This document shows positions 52,042-60,550 of a DNA stretch of 64,000 nt, piece after piece (the first letter of the stretch is position 1; each line of letters opens with the position of its first letter). Position numbers and translations under genes: made by a program. The notes under the pieces are model-generated. The model searched no databases, had not been told where the DNA came from, and worked only from the letters and a program-made list of their open reading frames with translations. This DNA comes from Snuella sedimenti (lineage in GTDB: Bacteria > Bacteroidota > Bacteroidia > Flavobacteriales > Flavobacteriaceae): contig NZ_JAELVQ010000016.1 of assembly GCF_016428595.1 (NCBI RefSeq), forward strand, positions 43,727 to 107,726, written 5' to 3'.

Positions 52042-54315
52042 TTACTTATTCACTTGAAGCTTTAACTGATTAAAAAATGTTTGGTACTCGGAATTATTAG
52101 GATACAATTCCACCAATCTAGCTGCAATGTTATTTGCCTTTTCATTTTGCCCACCTTCCGAATACACATAGGCCAATATATACAGCAACCTATCATTTTT
52201 TGGAGCTCTTTTTAGGCCACTTACAGCAGTCTCTTCTGCTTTAATAAAATCGCCTACCTTTGTATACATTAAACCTAAGTTATAATACAATCTAATGTTA
52301 TCTGGCATATAATGAATAGCCTTTTTTATTTGCTCTATAGCTTCTTCTTGTCTGTTGCGTTCTGCTAATAACAACGCATAAGAATAATAGGTATCACCGT
52401 ATTTGGGTTCTTGCTCTATAATGGTTTTAAATGCTGCTTCGGCTTTATCCATATCACCATTTCTATAATATAGGTTAGCCAAGTTTGTTCTAACCACATT
52501 ATTCATTGCATCTATTTCCAAAGCACTTTCATAGCCTTTAATAGCTTCTAACAGATTTTCTTTCTTTAAATAAAAATTAGCCTTTTTTACCCTGCCTCCA
52601 ACAAAATCGGCGTTGATGGCCAAGTTTGTATTAAACTCCGTTTTCACCTTTTTATAAGCGGACTTATAAGCTTCTGGTATTTGCAGTTCGTCTAAACCTC
52701 CAAGTGCAAAAAAAGCCTTTACTCTTACCGAACGCTTATCATCCTTTAAGAGTGGTAAAAAGTAATTAGCATAGGCATTACTGTTAACTTCCCCTAACAC
52801 ATCTAAAGCAGCACCTCTTACCAAAGGTTCATGGTCTAGTAAAAAAACCAATGTTTTATCTATAACATTAGCATCTAAATACATACTCATTCCCCGCACA
52901 GCCGATGCCCTTGCAATAGCTGGATAAGCTGTATCCTTTGCCAAACTAAGCAAGGCCTCCAATCCATTATCTTCACCTGTTAATCCAGGTGCTAATAACT
53001 CCGAGAAATGTTTATTTTTTGGCATACCATGTCGTTCTTTAAAGCTTTCCCAAGCCCATGTATCGTCTTTATCGGTATGGCATTGGGTACAAGCGTTGGG
53101 CGTTCCGTATTTTAAACTTAAATCTGGTCGGGGTATCCTAAAACTATGATCGCGTCTAAAATCATTACCCATATAAAATTTACCTGTCATATGACAATTA
53201 ATGCACTTTGCGCCTTCTGTATTCTCTAAATGAAAATGGTGCGAGGGTGTATCAAATTGTTTTGGTTCATGACATTGTGTGCACAGTTTGTTGTCCTCAA
53301 ATTTTAATTGTAAGGAATGTGGGTTATGACAATGGATACAGGTTACATTATTATGATACATTTTACTTTGCACAAACGAACCATATACGTAATCCTCATC
53401 CAAAATCTGCCCATCTGGATGGTATATTCCTTCCGTAATTAATTGGGGGAAATAGTGATCTAACATTGTGCCTTCAAAATTATAATGCTCGGATATTTGT
53501 TCTCTTCGCATATGACACCTGGCACATTGATCTACCAATGCTTTGGGAGCTACCCTTGAAGTCATCTTCATATCTCCTTTAGCTATATAACGTTCTCCTA
53601 GTTTGGTTGCTTCATCTACATGCTCTTTACCAGGTCCATGACATGCTTCACAACTAACATTAATAATGGCATACTTTGTATCGTAGCTATGGGATTTCAC
53701 ATTATAATTTTTTCTAACGTTTGTCGAATGACAATCTGCGCACATATTATTCCAGTTTAAACCACCTCTAGACCAATGCAACCATTCGGAATGCACCACT
53801 TTAAAATCGGGATACAAATCGAACCAAACCTTCTTTTCGGTGTCCCATGCTGTTCTTAGACATTGATAATGCCCATTGGGAAATTTGACAATGTACTGTT
53901 GTAGCGGCTTAACGCCAAAAGTATACTCTATTTTATAATCATGGTTCTCTCCATCAGGTCCTTCAGTATTCACGTAAAAATCACCTCCTTTTTTATAAAA
54001 ATGAGAAGTAACACCTTGACTCCTGAACTTTACATTATTAAAATCCCCTAAAACACTTGAATCCGACACAACCTGCATTGCCTTATCATGATGTGACCCT
54101 TTCCAGTCTTTAAATGCCTCTTTATGGCACTCTTTACAAGCTTGATCACCAACAAACAAACTATCTGGGATGATTTCTGTTGAAGTAAAAATATTTTTAT
54201 TTTCTTCCGTTATTGAAATGTACTTAGCTTCTTTTTTATTGCATGAAATGAAAACCAATGTCAATAACAAGAACAATATGCGATTCGCTTTTAGTCCGAA
54301 AGGTAAATAGTTCAA
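52042..54315 (-). CDS. octahaem c-type cytochrome with HEAT/TPR C-terminus, lipoprotein
   Basis: Eight CxxCH haem-binding motifs lie in the N-terminal half: CKECH, CADCH, CEACH, CARCH, CIHCH, CTQCH, CINCH and CTQCH. The pattern resembles the cytochrome c554/doubled-CXXCH group. A HEAT-like segment (about VRGAALDVLGEVNSNAYANY) and about five TPRs to the C-terminus follow. A lipobox LVFISCNKKE shows it is a lipoprotein. The frame extends to an ATG at 54435, but that adds some 40 residues before the signal peptide; the TTG at 54315 (NYLPFGLKANRILFLLL) is a better start. It is probably a periplasmic or surface electron-transfer/enzyme subunit. Divergent from the CarH-like gene. Confidence 0.85.
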   Translation of the reverse strand: MNYLPFGLKANRILFLLLTLVFISCNKKEAKYISITEENKNIFTSTEIIPDSLFVGDQACKECHKEAFKDWKGSHHDKAMQVVSDSSVLGDFNNVKFRSQGVTSHFYKKGGDFYVNTEGPDGENHDYKIEYTFGVKPLQQYIVKFPNGHYQCLRTAWDTEKKVWFDLYPDFKVVHSEWLHWSRGGLNWNNMCADCHSTNVRKNYNVKSHSYDTKYAIINVSCEACHGPGKEHVDEATKLGERYIAKGDMKMTSRVAPKALVDQCARCHMRREQISEHYNFEGTMLDHYFPQLITEGIYHPDGQILDEDYVYGSFVQSKMYHNNVTCIHCHNPHSLQLKFEDNKLCTQCHEPKQFDTPSHHFHLENTEGAKCINCHMTGKFYMGNDFRRDHSFRIPRPDLSLKYGTPNACTQCHTDKDDTWAWESFKERHGMPKNKHFSELLAPGLTGEDNGLEALLSLAKDTAYPAIARASAVRGMSMYLDANVIDKTLVFLLDHEPLVRGAALDVLGEVNSNAYANYFLPLLKDDKRSVRVKAFFALGGLDELQIPEAYKSAYKKVKTEFNTNLAINADFVGGRVKKANFYLKKENLLEAIKGYESALEIDAMNNVVRTNLANLYYRNGDMDKAEAAFKTIIEQEPKYGDTYYSYALLLAERNRQEEAIEQIKKAIHYMPDNIRLYYNLGLMYTKVGDFIKAEETAVSGLKRAPKNDRLLYILAYVYSEGGQNEKANNIAARLVELYPNNSEYQTFFNQLKLQVNK

Positions 54316-54487
54316 TTTTCTTCTTTTTTTCAAATAAATAGCTGTGCTAATATAGTTGATATTCACACAATACCAACCTTTAAAAACACCAATAAAGTAG
54401 TTCGTAAAAAACTTTCTCCTAAGTTTAATTTGCAAAAGACTTTAAGAAAGCAAAATCAATAAATTAGCAAATTACCAATAAATTACA

Positions 54488-54503
54488 TATTTTTGTTTAA
54501 CAT
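54488..54503 (+). promoter_or_regulatory. TATTTTTG -7 element overlapped by TTTGTTTAACAT
   Basis: TATTTTTG (54488-54495) fits the flavobacterial TAnnTTTG -7 box before the CarH-like gene. It overlaps TTTGTTTAACAT (54492-54503), nearly the same as TTTGTTAAACAT before crtI. A regulator bound there would block the promoter. Confidence 0.45.
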
Positions 54504-54516
54504 AAATTAAATTTAA

Positions 54517-55416
54517 ATGAACAATATTAAAGTTGATTTTAGTATTAAAGACCTAGAAAATCTTTCGGGTATTAAAGCACATACTATAAGAATATGGGAA
54601 AAACGCTATAATTTATTAAGCCCTAACAGGTCTGACACCAATATTAGAAGTTACAGTTTAACTAGCTTACAAAAGCTATTAAATATTGCTTTTTTAAACA
54701 ACAATGGCTTTAAAATATCCAAAATAGCAGCACTTAAAGAGGATGAAATACCTATTAAAGTTAGGGAAATAGTATCTCGATCCAAAGTAGAAGACCATGC
54801 TATAAATGCTTTAAAAATAGCTATGGTTAATTTTGATCAAGTCCTTTTTTATAATACGTATAATACCCTTCTTGAAAACAAAAGCTTTAACGAAATATTC
54901 TATTCGGTCTTCCTTCCTTTGCTAAATGAGATTGGGTTATTATGGCAAACCAATACCATTACACCAGCACACGAACACTTCTTATCGATTCATATAAAAC
55001 AAAAAATACTTTTAAACATTGAAAGGTTGCAAATACTAGAGCCAAAACCTGTTTCTAGGACATATATACTGTTTTTACCAGAGAATGAAATACACGATAT
55101 TGGCTTACTCTACATTAACTACGAATTAAGAAGTAAAGGATATCATACCATATTTCTTGGAGAAAGTGTGCCAATGGAAAGCTTAACAGACTTACTTTCT
55201 TTCTTTCAAGAAATAACCTTTATTTCCTATTTTACAATTTACCCAGAAGAAACTAGCATTAGCAACTACATTAACGATTTTAATAAACTGTTGTTACAAA
55301 AGGAAAGCACCAACCTGTTTTTACTAGGAAAAAAACTATTAAACTATAATGCTACCAACCTTCCTAAACAAGTAAAAATTTATACTTCAATAAAAAGATT
55401 GGCTCAGGAAGTATAA
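54517..55416 (+). CDS. CarH/LitR-like MerR regulator with B12-binding domain
   Basis: A 299-aa photoreceptor-type repressor. The MerR-type HTH is at residues 8-75 (FSIKDLENLSGIKAHTIRIW; EKRYNLLSPNR). A helical bundle follows (about 90-180), with LLWQTNTITPAHEHFLS containing the Trp and Glu-His expected to cap adenosylcobalamin. A Rossmann B12 domain (about 185-298) has the ExHxxG motif EIHDIGLLYINYEL whose His is the lower axial ligand. In this family light breaks the Co-C bond and releases DNA. It ends one base before the crtI frame region and heads the carotenoid operon, so it probably represses it in the dark. Confidence 0.9.
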   Translation: MNNIKVDFSIKDLENLSGIKAHTIRIWEKRYNLLSPNRSDTNIRSYSLTSLQKLLNIAFLNNNGFKISKIAALKEDEIPIKVREIVSRSKVEDHAINALKIAMVNFDQVLFYNTYNTLLENKSFNEIFYSVFLPLLNEIGLLWQTNTITPAHEHFLSIHIKQKILLNIERLQILEPKPVSRTYILFLPENEIHDIGLLYINYELRSKGYHTIFLGESVPMESLTDLLSFFQEITFISYFTIYPEETSISNYINDFNKLLLQKESTNLFLLGKKLLNYNATNLPKQVKIYTSIKRLAQEV

Positions 55417-55444
55417 TTGATTTTTATTTTGTTTAATTTTTTAA

Positions 55445-55461
55445 TATATTTGTTAAACATC
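55445..55461 (+). promoter_or_regulatory. TATATTTG -7 element overlapped by TTTGTTAAACAT, before crtI
   Basis: TATATTTG (55445-55452) followed by TTTGTTAAACAT (55450-55461) directly abuts the crtI ATG. A further TTTGTTTAA lies about 20 bases upstream. The repeat of the motif seen before the regulator gene suggests an operator and a second, possibly leaderless, promoter for crtI. Confidence 0.4.
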
Positions 55462-56925
55462 ATGAAATCAAACATAACTATAATAGGTTCGGGAATAGCA
55501 TCATTATCTGCTTCTTGCTATTTAGCACAAGCTGGTTATTCCGTTACAATATTTGAAAAAAATAATACCATAGGTGGTAGGGCAAGACAATTAATTAAAG
55601 ACGGTTTTACTTTTGACATTGGCCCAACATGGTATTGGATGCCCGACGTATTTGAGCGTTTTTTTTCTGATTTCGACAAATCTCCTTCAGATTATTACAC
55701 GCTTGAAAAATTAAATCCGGCTTATAGCGTATATTTTGGTAAAAATGATTTTATAAGCATTGAAAACTCCTTAGATAAAATAGCTACTACGTTTGAAAAA
55801 GAAGAACCCGGGGCTGGTATAAAGCTAAAAAAATTTATTAAAAAAGCTGAAAACCATTACAATATTGCAATAAAGGATCTGGTGTATAACCCTGGTGTTT
55901 CCCCTCTTGAACTTATTACACCTACAACTATAACAAAATTAAATCTATTCTTTAGCTCTATTAAAAGAGATATTAGAAAGGAATTTAAAAATAACCGACT
56001 GGCTAAAATACTTGAATTCCCCGTGTTGTTTTTAGGCGCCAAACCCAGTGACACGCCATCTTTTTACAGTTTTATGAATTATGCCGATTTTGGACTGGGA
56101 ACATTCCACCCCCAAAAGGGCATGTACCAAATCATTCTCGCATTAGAGAAATTAGCAAAATCCCTTGGTGTAAAAATTGAAACGAATGCTGCTGTAGAAG
56201 AAATTATAGTTGACAAGCGAACTGTAAAAGGGTTAAAGGTTAACGGAGACACATACCTTTCAAATATTGTAGTTAGTGGAGCCGATTACCATCATACCGA
56301 AACATTATTAAAACAGCCTTTTAGACAATATTCCGAAAACTACTGGAACAAAAAAACGTTTGCTCCTTCTGCCCTCCTATTTTATGTGGGCTTTGACAAA
56401 AAATTAAAGCATGTAAACCATCATACACTATTCTTTGATGTAGATTTTGACATACATTCCAAAGCAATCTACAACCATCCTAAATGGCCAGAAGCACCAC
56501 TCTTTTATGCAAGTTTCCCAAGCATAACAGATAGCCATGCCGCTCCTGAAGGAAAAGAAGCTGGCATATTTCTGATTCCGATAGCTCCAGGGCTAACGGA
56601 CACTGCCGAACTTAGGGCAACCTATTTCAACAAAGTATTAGACCGTTTTGAACTCCTTACCAACCAAAAAGTTAAAGACGTCGTACTTTTTAAAGAATCA
56701 TTTTGCATCACAGACTTTATTAAAGATTACAATTCATATAAAGGAAATGCTTATGGACTTGCCAATACCCTAAAGCAAACAGCCTTTCTTAGGCCTAAGC
56801 TAAAAAGTAAAAAAGTAAAAAATCTATTCTTTACCGGACAATTAACTGTTCCTGGTCCTGGAGTACCTCCAGCATTGATATCTGGGAAATTAGTAGCAGA
56901 TTTAGTAATCAAACACAATCGTTAG
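55462..56925 (+). CDS. crtI: phytoene desaturase
   Basis: 487 aa from the Met at 55462 (KSNITIIGSGIASLSASCYL). The frame could start at 55417, but the added residues are hydrophobic and not part of the family. An FAD-binding dinucleotide fold opens the protein, then TIGGRARQLIKDGFTFDIGP (substrate entrance) and FASFPSITDSH-like middle blocks. The C-terminal FTGQLTVPGPGVPPALISGK is the carotenoid desaturase signature. It converts phytoene to lycopene by successive dehydrogenations at the membrane. It is the first structural gene of crtI-crtB-crtZ-cyclase, 4 bases before crtB. Confidence 0.94.
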   Translation: MKSNITIIGSGIASLSASCYLAQAGYSVTIFEKNNTIGGRARQLIKDGFTFDIGPTWYWMPDVFERFFSDFDKSPSDYYTLEKLNPAYSVYFGKNDFISIENSLDKIATTFEKEEPGAGIKLKKFIKKAENHYNIAIKDLVYNPGVSPLELITPTTITKLNLFFSSIKRDIRKEFKNNRLAKILEFPVLFLGAKPSDTPSFYSFMNYADFGLGTFHPQKGMYQIILALEKLAKSLGVKIETNAAVEEIIVDKRTVKGLKVNGDTYLSNIVVSGADYHHTETLLKQPFRQYSENYWNKKTFAPSALLFYVGFDKKLKHVNHHTLFFDVDFDIHSKAIYNHPKWPEAPLFYASFPSITDSHAAPEGKEAGIFLIPIAPGLTDTAELRATYFNKVLDRFELLTNQKVKDVVLFKESFCITDFIKDYNSYKGNAYGLANTLKQTAFLRPKLKSKKVKNLFFTGQLTVPGPGVPPALISGKLVADLVIKHNR

Positions 56926-56929
56926 AATC

Positions 56930-57769
56930 ATGAAAGCACATTTTGATACGGCTTCATACCAATGTAGTAAACTTGTAACAAACATTTATAGCACTTCATT
57001 CTCGCTAGCCACAAGGTTGTTATACAAATCTATTAGAAGTGACATATACAACATATATGGTTTTGTACGTTTTGCAGATGAAATAGTAGATTCCTTTCAT
57101 GATTACGACAAAGAGACACTTTTTAACAAATTTTCAAATGATTTAGAACAAGCGCTTCAAGACAAAATAAGTCTTAATCCGATACTCAATTCATTTCAAT
57201 ATACTTTTCATAAATATGCTATTGACAAAGAATTCGTAAATGCTTTCATGAGAAGTATGCGCCTAGACCTTTATAAAACAACTTATCTGACCGAAGAAGA
57301 TTTTAAAACTTACATATATGGATCTGCCGATGTGGTTGGACTCATGTGCTTAAAAGTATTTGTAAAAGGTGACCAACAAAGATTTAACAATTTAAAGGAT
57401 TCTGCAATGGCTTTGGGATCTGCATTTCAAAAAGTTAATTTCTTGAGAGACCTAAAAACCGATCATGATGTACTAAACAGAAGTTACTTCCCCAATATTG
57501 ATTTAAACAACTTAAACGAGATATCAAAAAAACAAATTATCGATGCTATTGAAAGGGATTTTGAAATAGGAAGAAATGGCATAAAAAAACTGCCTATAGA
57601 AGCAAAATTTGGTGTTTTTGTGGCTTACCGCTACTATAAACAACTATTGAAGAAACTAAAAAAAACGCCTGCTCTACAAATTAAACGAACCAGAATACGC
57701 GTGTCTAACCCAAAAAAGATAGAACTTTTAATGCGTAGTTATATCAAGTATCAATTAAATTTAATGTAA
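56930..57769 (+). CDS. crtB: phytoene synthase
   Basis: A 279-aa trans-isoprenyl diphosphate synthase of the squalene/phytoene synthase family. It condenses two GGPP to phytoene. Aspartate-rich motifs: RFADEIVDSFHDYD (residues about 45-58, DxxxD) and FLRDLKTDHDVLNRSYFP (about 170-187); the SADVVGLMCLKVF segment between them is conserved. It follows crtI by 4 bases and crtZ begins 9 bases later. The GGPP synthase needed upstream is not in this window. Confidence 0.94.
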   Translation: MKAHFDTASYQCSKLVTNIYSTSFSLATRLLYKSIRSDIYNIYGFVRFADEIVDSFHDYDKETLFNKFSNDLEQALQDKISLNPILNSFQYTFHKYAIDKEFVNAFMRSMRLDLYKTTYLTEEDFKTYIYGSADVVGLMCLKVFVKGDQQRFNNLKDSAMALGSAFQKVNFLRDLKTDHDVLNRSYFPNIDLNNLNEISKKQIIDAIERDFEIGRNGIKKLPIEAKFGVFVAYRYYKQLLKKLKKTPALQIKRTRIRVSNPKKIELLMRSYIKYQLNLM

Positions 57770-57778
57770 TTTTAAGTT

Positions 57779-58228
57779 ATGCAAACCGCTTTATGGATAT
57801 TCGTCTTTATTGGCTCCTTTTGTACAATGGAGTTTATGGCTTGGTTTACCCACAAATATATTATGCATGGCTTTTTATGGACGCTTCACAAGGACCATCA
57901 TAAAAAAGATCATGATAGCTGGTTTGAACGTAACGATACGTTTTTCATCTTCTACGCCCTTGTAAGTATTGGCTGTTTCTTATTATGGAAATACACAAAC
58001 TTTTGGCCCGGTTTACCCATAGGCTTAGGTATTTTTGCTTATGGACTATCCTATTTTATAGTACACGACATATTTATCCATCAGCGATTTAAGCTTTTAA
58101 GAAATACTAACAACTGGTATGCAAAAGGCTTGCGGCGTGCTCACAAAATACATCATAAACATCTAGACAAAGAAGATGGAGAATGTTTCGGCATGCTATT
58201 GGTGCCTTTTAAATATTTTAAAAAATAA
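57779..58228 (+). CDS. crtZ: beta-carotene 3-hydroxylase
   Basis: A 149-aa integral-membrane di-iron hydroxylase. The His clusters that bind the iron pair are WFTHKYIMHGFLWTLHKDHH (residues about 22-41), VHDIFIHQRF and RAHKIHHKHLDKEDGE. Four membrane segments lie between them. It adds 3-hydroxyl groups to beta-carotene to form cryptoxanthin and zeaxanthin, the usual yellow pigment of marine flavobacteria. It is followed after 3 bases by the cyclase gene. Confidence 0.93.
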   Translation: MQTALWIFVFIGSFCTMEFMAWFTHKYIMHGFLWTLHKDHHKKDHDSWFERNDTFFIFYALVSIGCFLLWKYTNFWPGLPIGLGIFAYGLSYFIVHDIFIHQRFKLLRNTNNWYAKGLRRAHKIHHKHLDKEDGECFGMLLVPFKYFKK

Positions 58229-58231
58229 GCC

Positions 58232-58921
58232 ATGCAAAGCCTATACCTTCTACTCAATTTAGGTTCTTTGTTCATTCCCTTAATATTCAGTTTTCACCCT
58301 AGATTAAAATTTTACAACTACTGGAAACCCTTAAGTGTTGGACTTTTTATAAGCTTTCTTATATTCATTCCTTGGGATATCATTTTTACAGCAAATGGTA
58401 TTTGGGGCTTTAATGCTGATTATTTTTTTAATATCAGACTATTTTATTTACCATTAGAAGAATGGCTCTTTTTTATTTGTATACCGTATGCCTGTGTATT
58501 TACCCACTATGCCTTACTTGAATATTTTCCAGAAAAAAAACTATCAATAAAAGCAACTAGAACTATTAGTTATTTCTTAGTTCCATTCTTTCTATTCATA
58601 GCTTTTAACAACTTAGACAAATGGTATACACTTATAAACTTTTTACTTGCATCAATTATAAGTGGTATTGCCCTATTGAAAACCCCAGAACTCCTGAGAA
58701 GCTATTACCTTACTTTTCTTGTGATGCTAATTCCTTTTTTTGTTGTAAATGGTATACTAACAGGTAGCTTTATAACCCATGAAGTGGTTTGGTACAACAA
58801 TTTAGAAAACCTAAACATTCGCTTATTCACAATTCCAATAGAAGATGTAGCCTATGCCTTCTCACTTATACTTGTAAACTTATTCGTTATAGAACTACTT
58901 CGCAAACATTCTGTTAAATGA
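58232..58921 (+). CDS. lycopene cyclase, fused CrtYc/CrtYd (heterodimer-type) family
   Basis: A 229-aa membrane protein with about seven hydrophobic segments that contains two tandem lycopene-cyclase domains. Each has the conserved PxE(E/D) site: FYLPLEEWLFFICIPYACVF (about residues 72-91) and LFTIPIEDVAYAFSLILVNL (about 200-219). This type closes both ends of lycopene to give beta-carotene without a separate FAD domain. It is the last gene of the carotenoid operon, 3 bases after crtZ. It is often labelled crtY or crtYcd in flavobacteria. Confidence 0.9.
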   Translation: MQSLYLLLNLGSLFIPLIFSFHPRLKFYNYWKPLSVGLFISFLIFIPWDIIFTANGIWGFNADYFFNIRLFYLPLEEWLFFICIPYACVFTHYALLEYFPEKKLSIKATRTISYFLVPFFLFIAFNNLDKWYTLINFLLASIISGIALLKTPELLRSYYLTFLVMLIPFFVVNGILTGSFITHEVVWYNNLENLNIRLFTIPIEDVAYAFSLILVNLFVIELLRKHSVK

Positions 58922-58935
58922 CATACTTTGTCATT
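58917..58935. terminator. short hairpin between convergent genes
   Basis: AATGACA / TGTCATT (7 bp, 5-base loop) overlaps the stop codon of the cyclase gene and the last codons of the convergent TlpA gene. It is a weak candidate for a shared terminator. Confidence 0.4.
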
Positions 58936-59503
58936 CCAACAGCAGCTTTTCAATAACTTCTCTAACATTATCGCTATTCCAATTGGCAGCTCCCGCTTTA
59001 TCCATTACCACATTCCCTCCCTTATCGATTAAAAATGTTCTCGGAATGCTTGTAACATCAAACAACTCTGGAAAGTCCGTAATAGGGTTATACACTATAA
59101 AATCGTAGTTGTACTTATCTAAAAAAGGAACTATATCACCTACTGCTTCATTAGATACCAAAACAAACGATACCCTGTCTTTATAATCTTTATACAAGGC
59201 TTGTACACTAGGCATTTCAGCAATACATGGCGGACACCAAGTTGCCCAAAAGTTTACAAAAACCACACGCCCTTTGGCTGATTCAAAGTCGTACATACGT
59301 CCATTCGTATCCCTTAATTGCCAATCGTAATTTTTTAATTGCCTCCTCTTTTCTTTTTTGATTGTCGATGGACTAAACAAAGCCAATCCTTTATTTATAA
59401 AAACTTGTATTGGCTGTCTTGTTACCGGAATTACCAATAATGCGATTACTATAAAAAAAATGACATTACTAACTTTTAACTGCCCTTTTATCCTTTTAAA
59501 CAT
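58931..59503 (-). CDS. TlpA-like thiol-disulfide oxidoreductase
   Basis: A 190-aa membrane-anchored periplasmic thioredoxin. The N-terminal helix (NVIFFIVIALLVIPVT) is followed by a thioredoxin fold with VVFVNFWATWCPPCIAEMPS (residues about 79-98; active site WCPPC) and the cis-Pro VTSIPRTFLIDKGG. It probably keeps apocytochrome cysteines or other periplasmic thiols reduced. It is convergent with the carotenoid operon, and the two frames are 9 bases apart. Confidence 0.92.
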   Translation of the reverse strand: MFKRIKGQLKVSNVIFFIVIALLVIPVTRQPIQVFINKGLALFSPSTIKKEKRRQLKNYDWQLRDTNGRMYDFESAKGRVVFVNFWATWCPPCIAEMPSVQALYKDYKDRVSFVLVSNEAVGDIVPFLDKYNYDFIVYNPITDFPELFDVTSIPRTFLIDKGGNVVMDKAGAANWNSDNVREVIEKLLLE

Positions 59504-59567
59504 TTTATTTATAAACTAATTATTCCCTAGATAATGATAACAAAACATTTCTAGATACAAACATAAA

Positions 59568-59594
59568 AGCCTAACAATTTTTCAATGTTAGGCT
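59568..59594 (-). terminator. terminator after the RskA-like lipoprotein gene
   Basis: AGCCTAACA / TGTTAGGCT, a perfect 9-bp stem with a 9-base loop, followed on the minus strand by TTTTATG. It lies 25 bases beyond the stop codon. Confidence 0.85.
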
Positions 59595-59618
59595 CTCTTA
59601 TACATTACTTACTTAAAA

Positions 59619-60485
59619 TCACCTAACAACTGTCCCTGTTAACTCTGCTAAAGGGCCATCCCCCATAGGTATTGTAACATGATCATCAGTATTTTCGGGT
59701 ATTATGTGCAATAGCGGTTTTAAAGTAAATGGCGCTGGACTATTATCCGGATAAGGCTCTACCGAAATAACTGTTGCATAGCCTCTTAAATCCAATGGAA
59801 AGGTAAGCCCTAATGGTGCATTTTGAAGAAAATCTTCACCCGGAAAAGCAGGGCCATCTCCCATATCTCCTTTAAATGGTGATGTCATCGCATTATCATC
59901 AAAATCGGCTACGTCACTAAAAGTTCCCGTACTTACAGGTATTCCATCAATAACCACCCAACCTTCATACTTCCATCCGCTTTCCAAAACAGGCAAATCT
60001 AATCCAGCTTCTGGGGCTCCACTTGATAAATCCAGAAACCAAATACCACTTAGTTCGTCTGTGTCACCTCCATTTGTTGGCGTTGCCAAAATATATTGCC
60101 CCGAAGCATTTGTAAAATCGCCCACAACACCATTAGAACTAACAGAAGCAACATTACCAGTAAAATCTCCCACTAAAATTTTAGTCATGGAAGGTGCTGG
60201 ATCGACATCATTTGCCGGTTCAATGGATAGTACAAATTTTGTCGCTCTATGCAACGTGCTTGGCTTTACCGAAAAAGTTTGAGGGAACTCTACGCTAGAA
60301 AAAACTCCTGTTGACACAGGTGCCCCATTGACAATTAACCAACCTTCATAAACAAAATCGTCTCCCAATGATTCTAAACCTGAAAGCTGTAAGGTTAGAT
60401 TTGAACTCGGATTCCCAATATTCCCCTTTGTACAAGAAACCAAAGCACTTACAACCATTACAGCTAAAAACATTTTTTTTATCAT
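59619..60485 (-). CDS. lipoprotein with duplicated RskA-type anti-sigma C-terminal domain
   Basis: A 288-aa lipoprotein (signal IKKMFLAVMVVSALVSC). The mature part holds two copies of one beta-sandwich unit, each with YEGW-(L/V)-(I/V)-x-G-x-PVSTG: FVYEGWLIVNGAPVSTGVFS at about residues 44-63 and WKYEGWVVIDGIPVSTGTFS at about 173-192. SIEPANDVDPAP and SVEPYPDNSPAP then follow respectively. This matches the periplasmic domain of RskA-like anti-sigma factors, but the membrane helix and the sigma-binding part are missing. The role is unknown. Upstream lies the Crp/Fnr gene on the same strand. Confidence 0.75.
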   Translation of the reverse strand: MIKKMFLAVMVVSALVSCTKGNIGNPSSNLTLQLSGLESLGDDFVYEGWLIVNGAPVSTGVFSSVEFPQTFSVKPSTLHRATKFVLSIEPANDVDPAPSMTKILVGDFTGNVASVSSNGVVGDFTNASGQYILATPTNGGDTDELSGIWFLDLSSGAPEAGLDLPVLESGWKYEGWVVIDGIPVSTGTFSDVADFDDNAMTSPFKGDMGDGPAFPGEDFLQNAPLGLTFPLDLRGYATVISVEPYPDNSPAPFTLKPLLHIIPENTDDHVTIPMGDGPLAELTGTVVR

Positions 60486-60550
60486 AACATTTATTTTTTA
60501 AAATTATTTCTAATTCAAAAATAAATGATCTATCATTTTTAAAATGTTAG

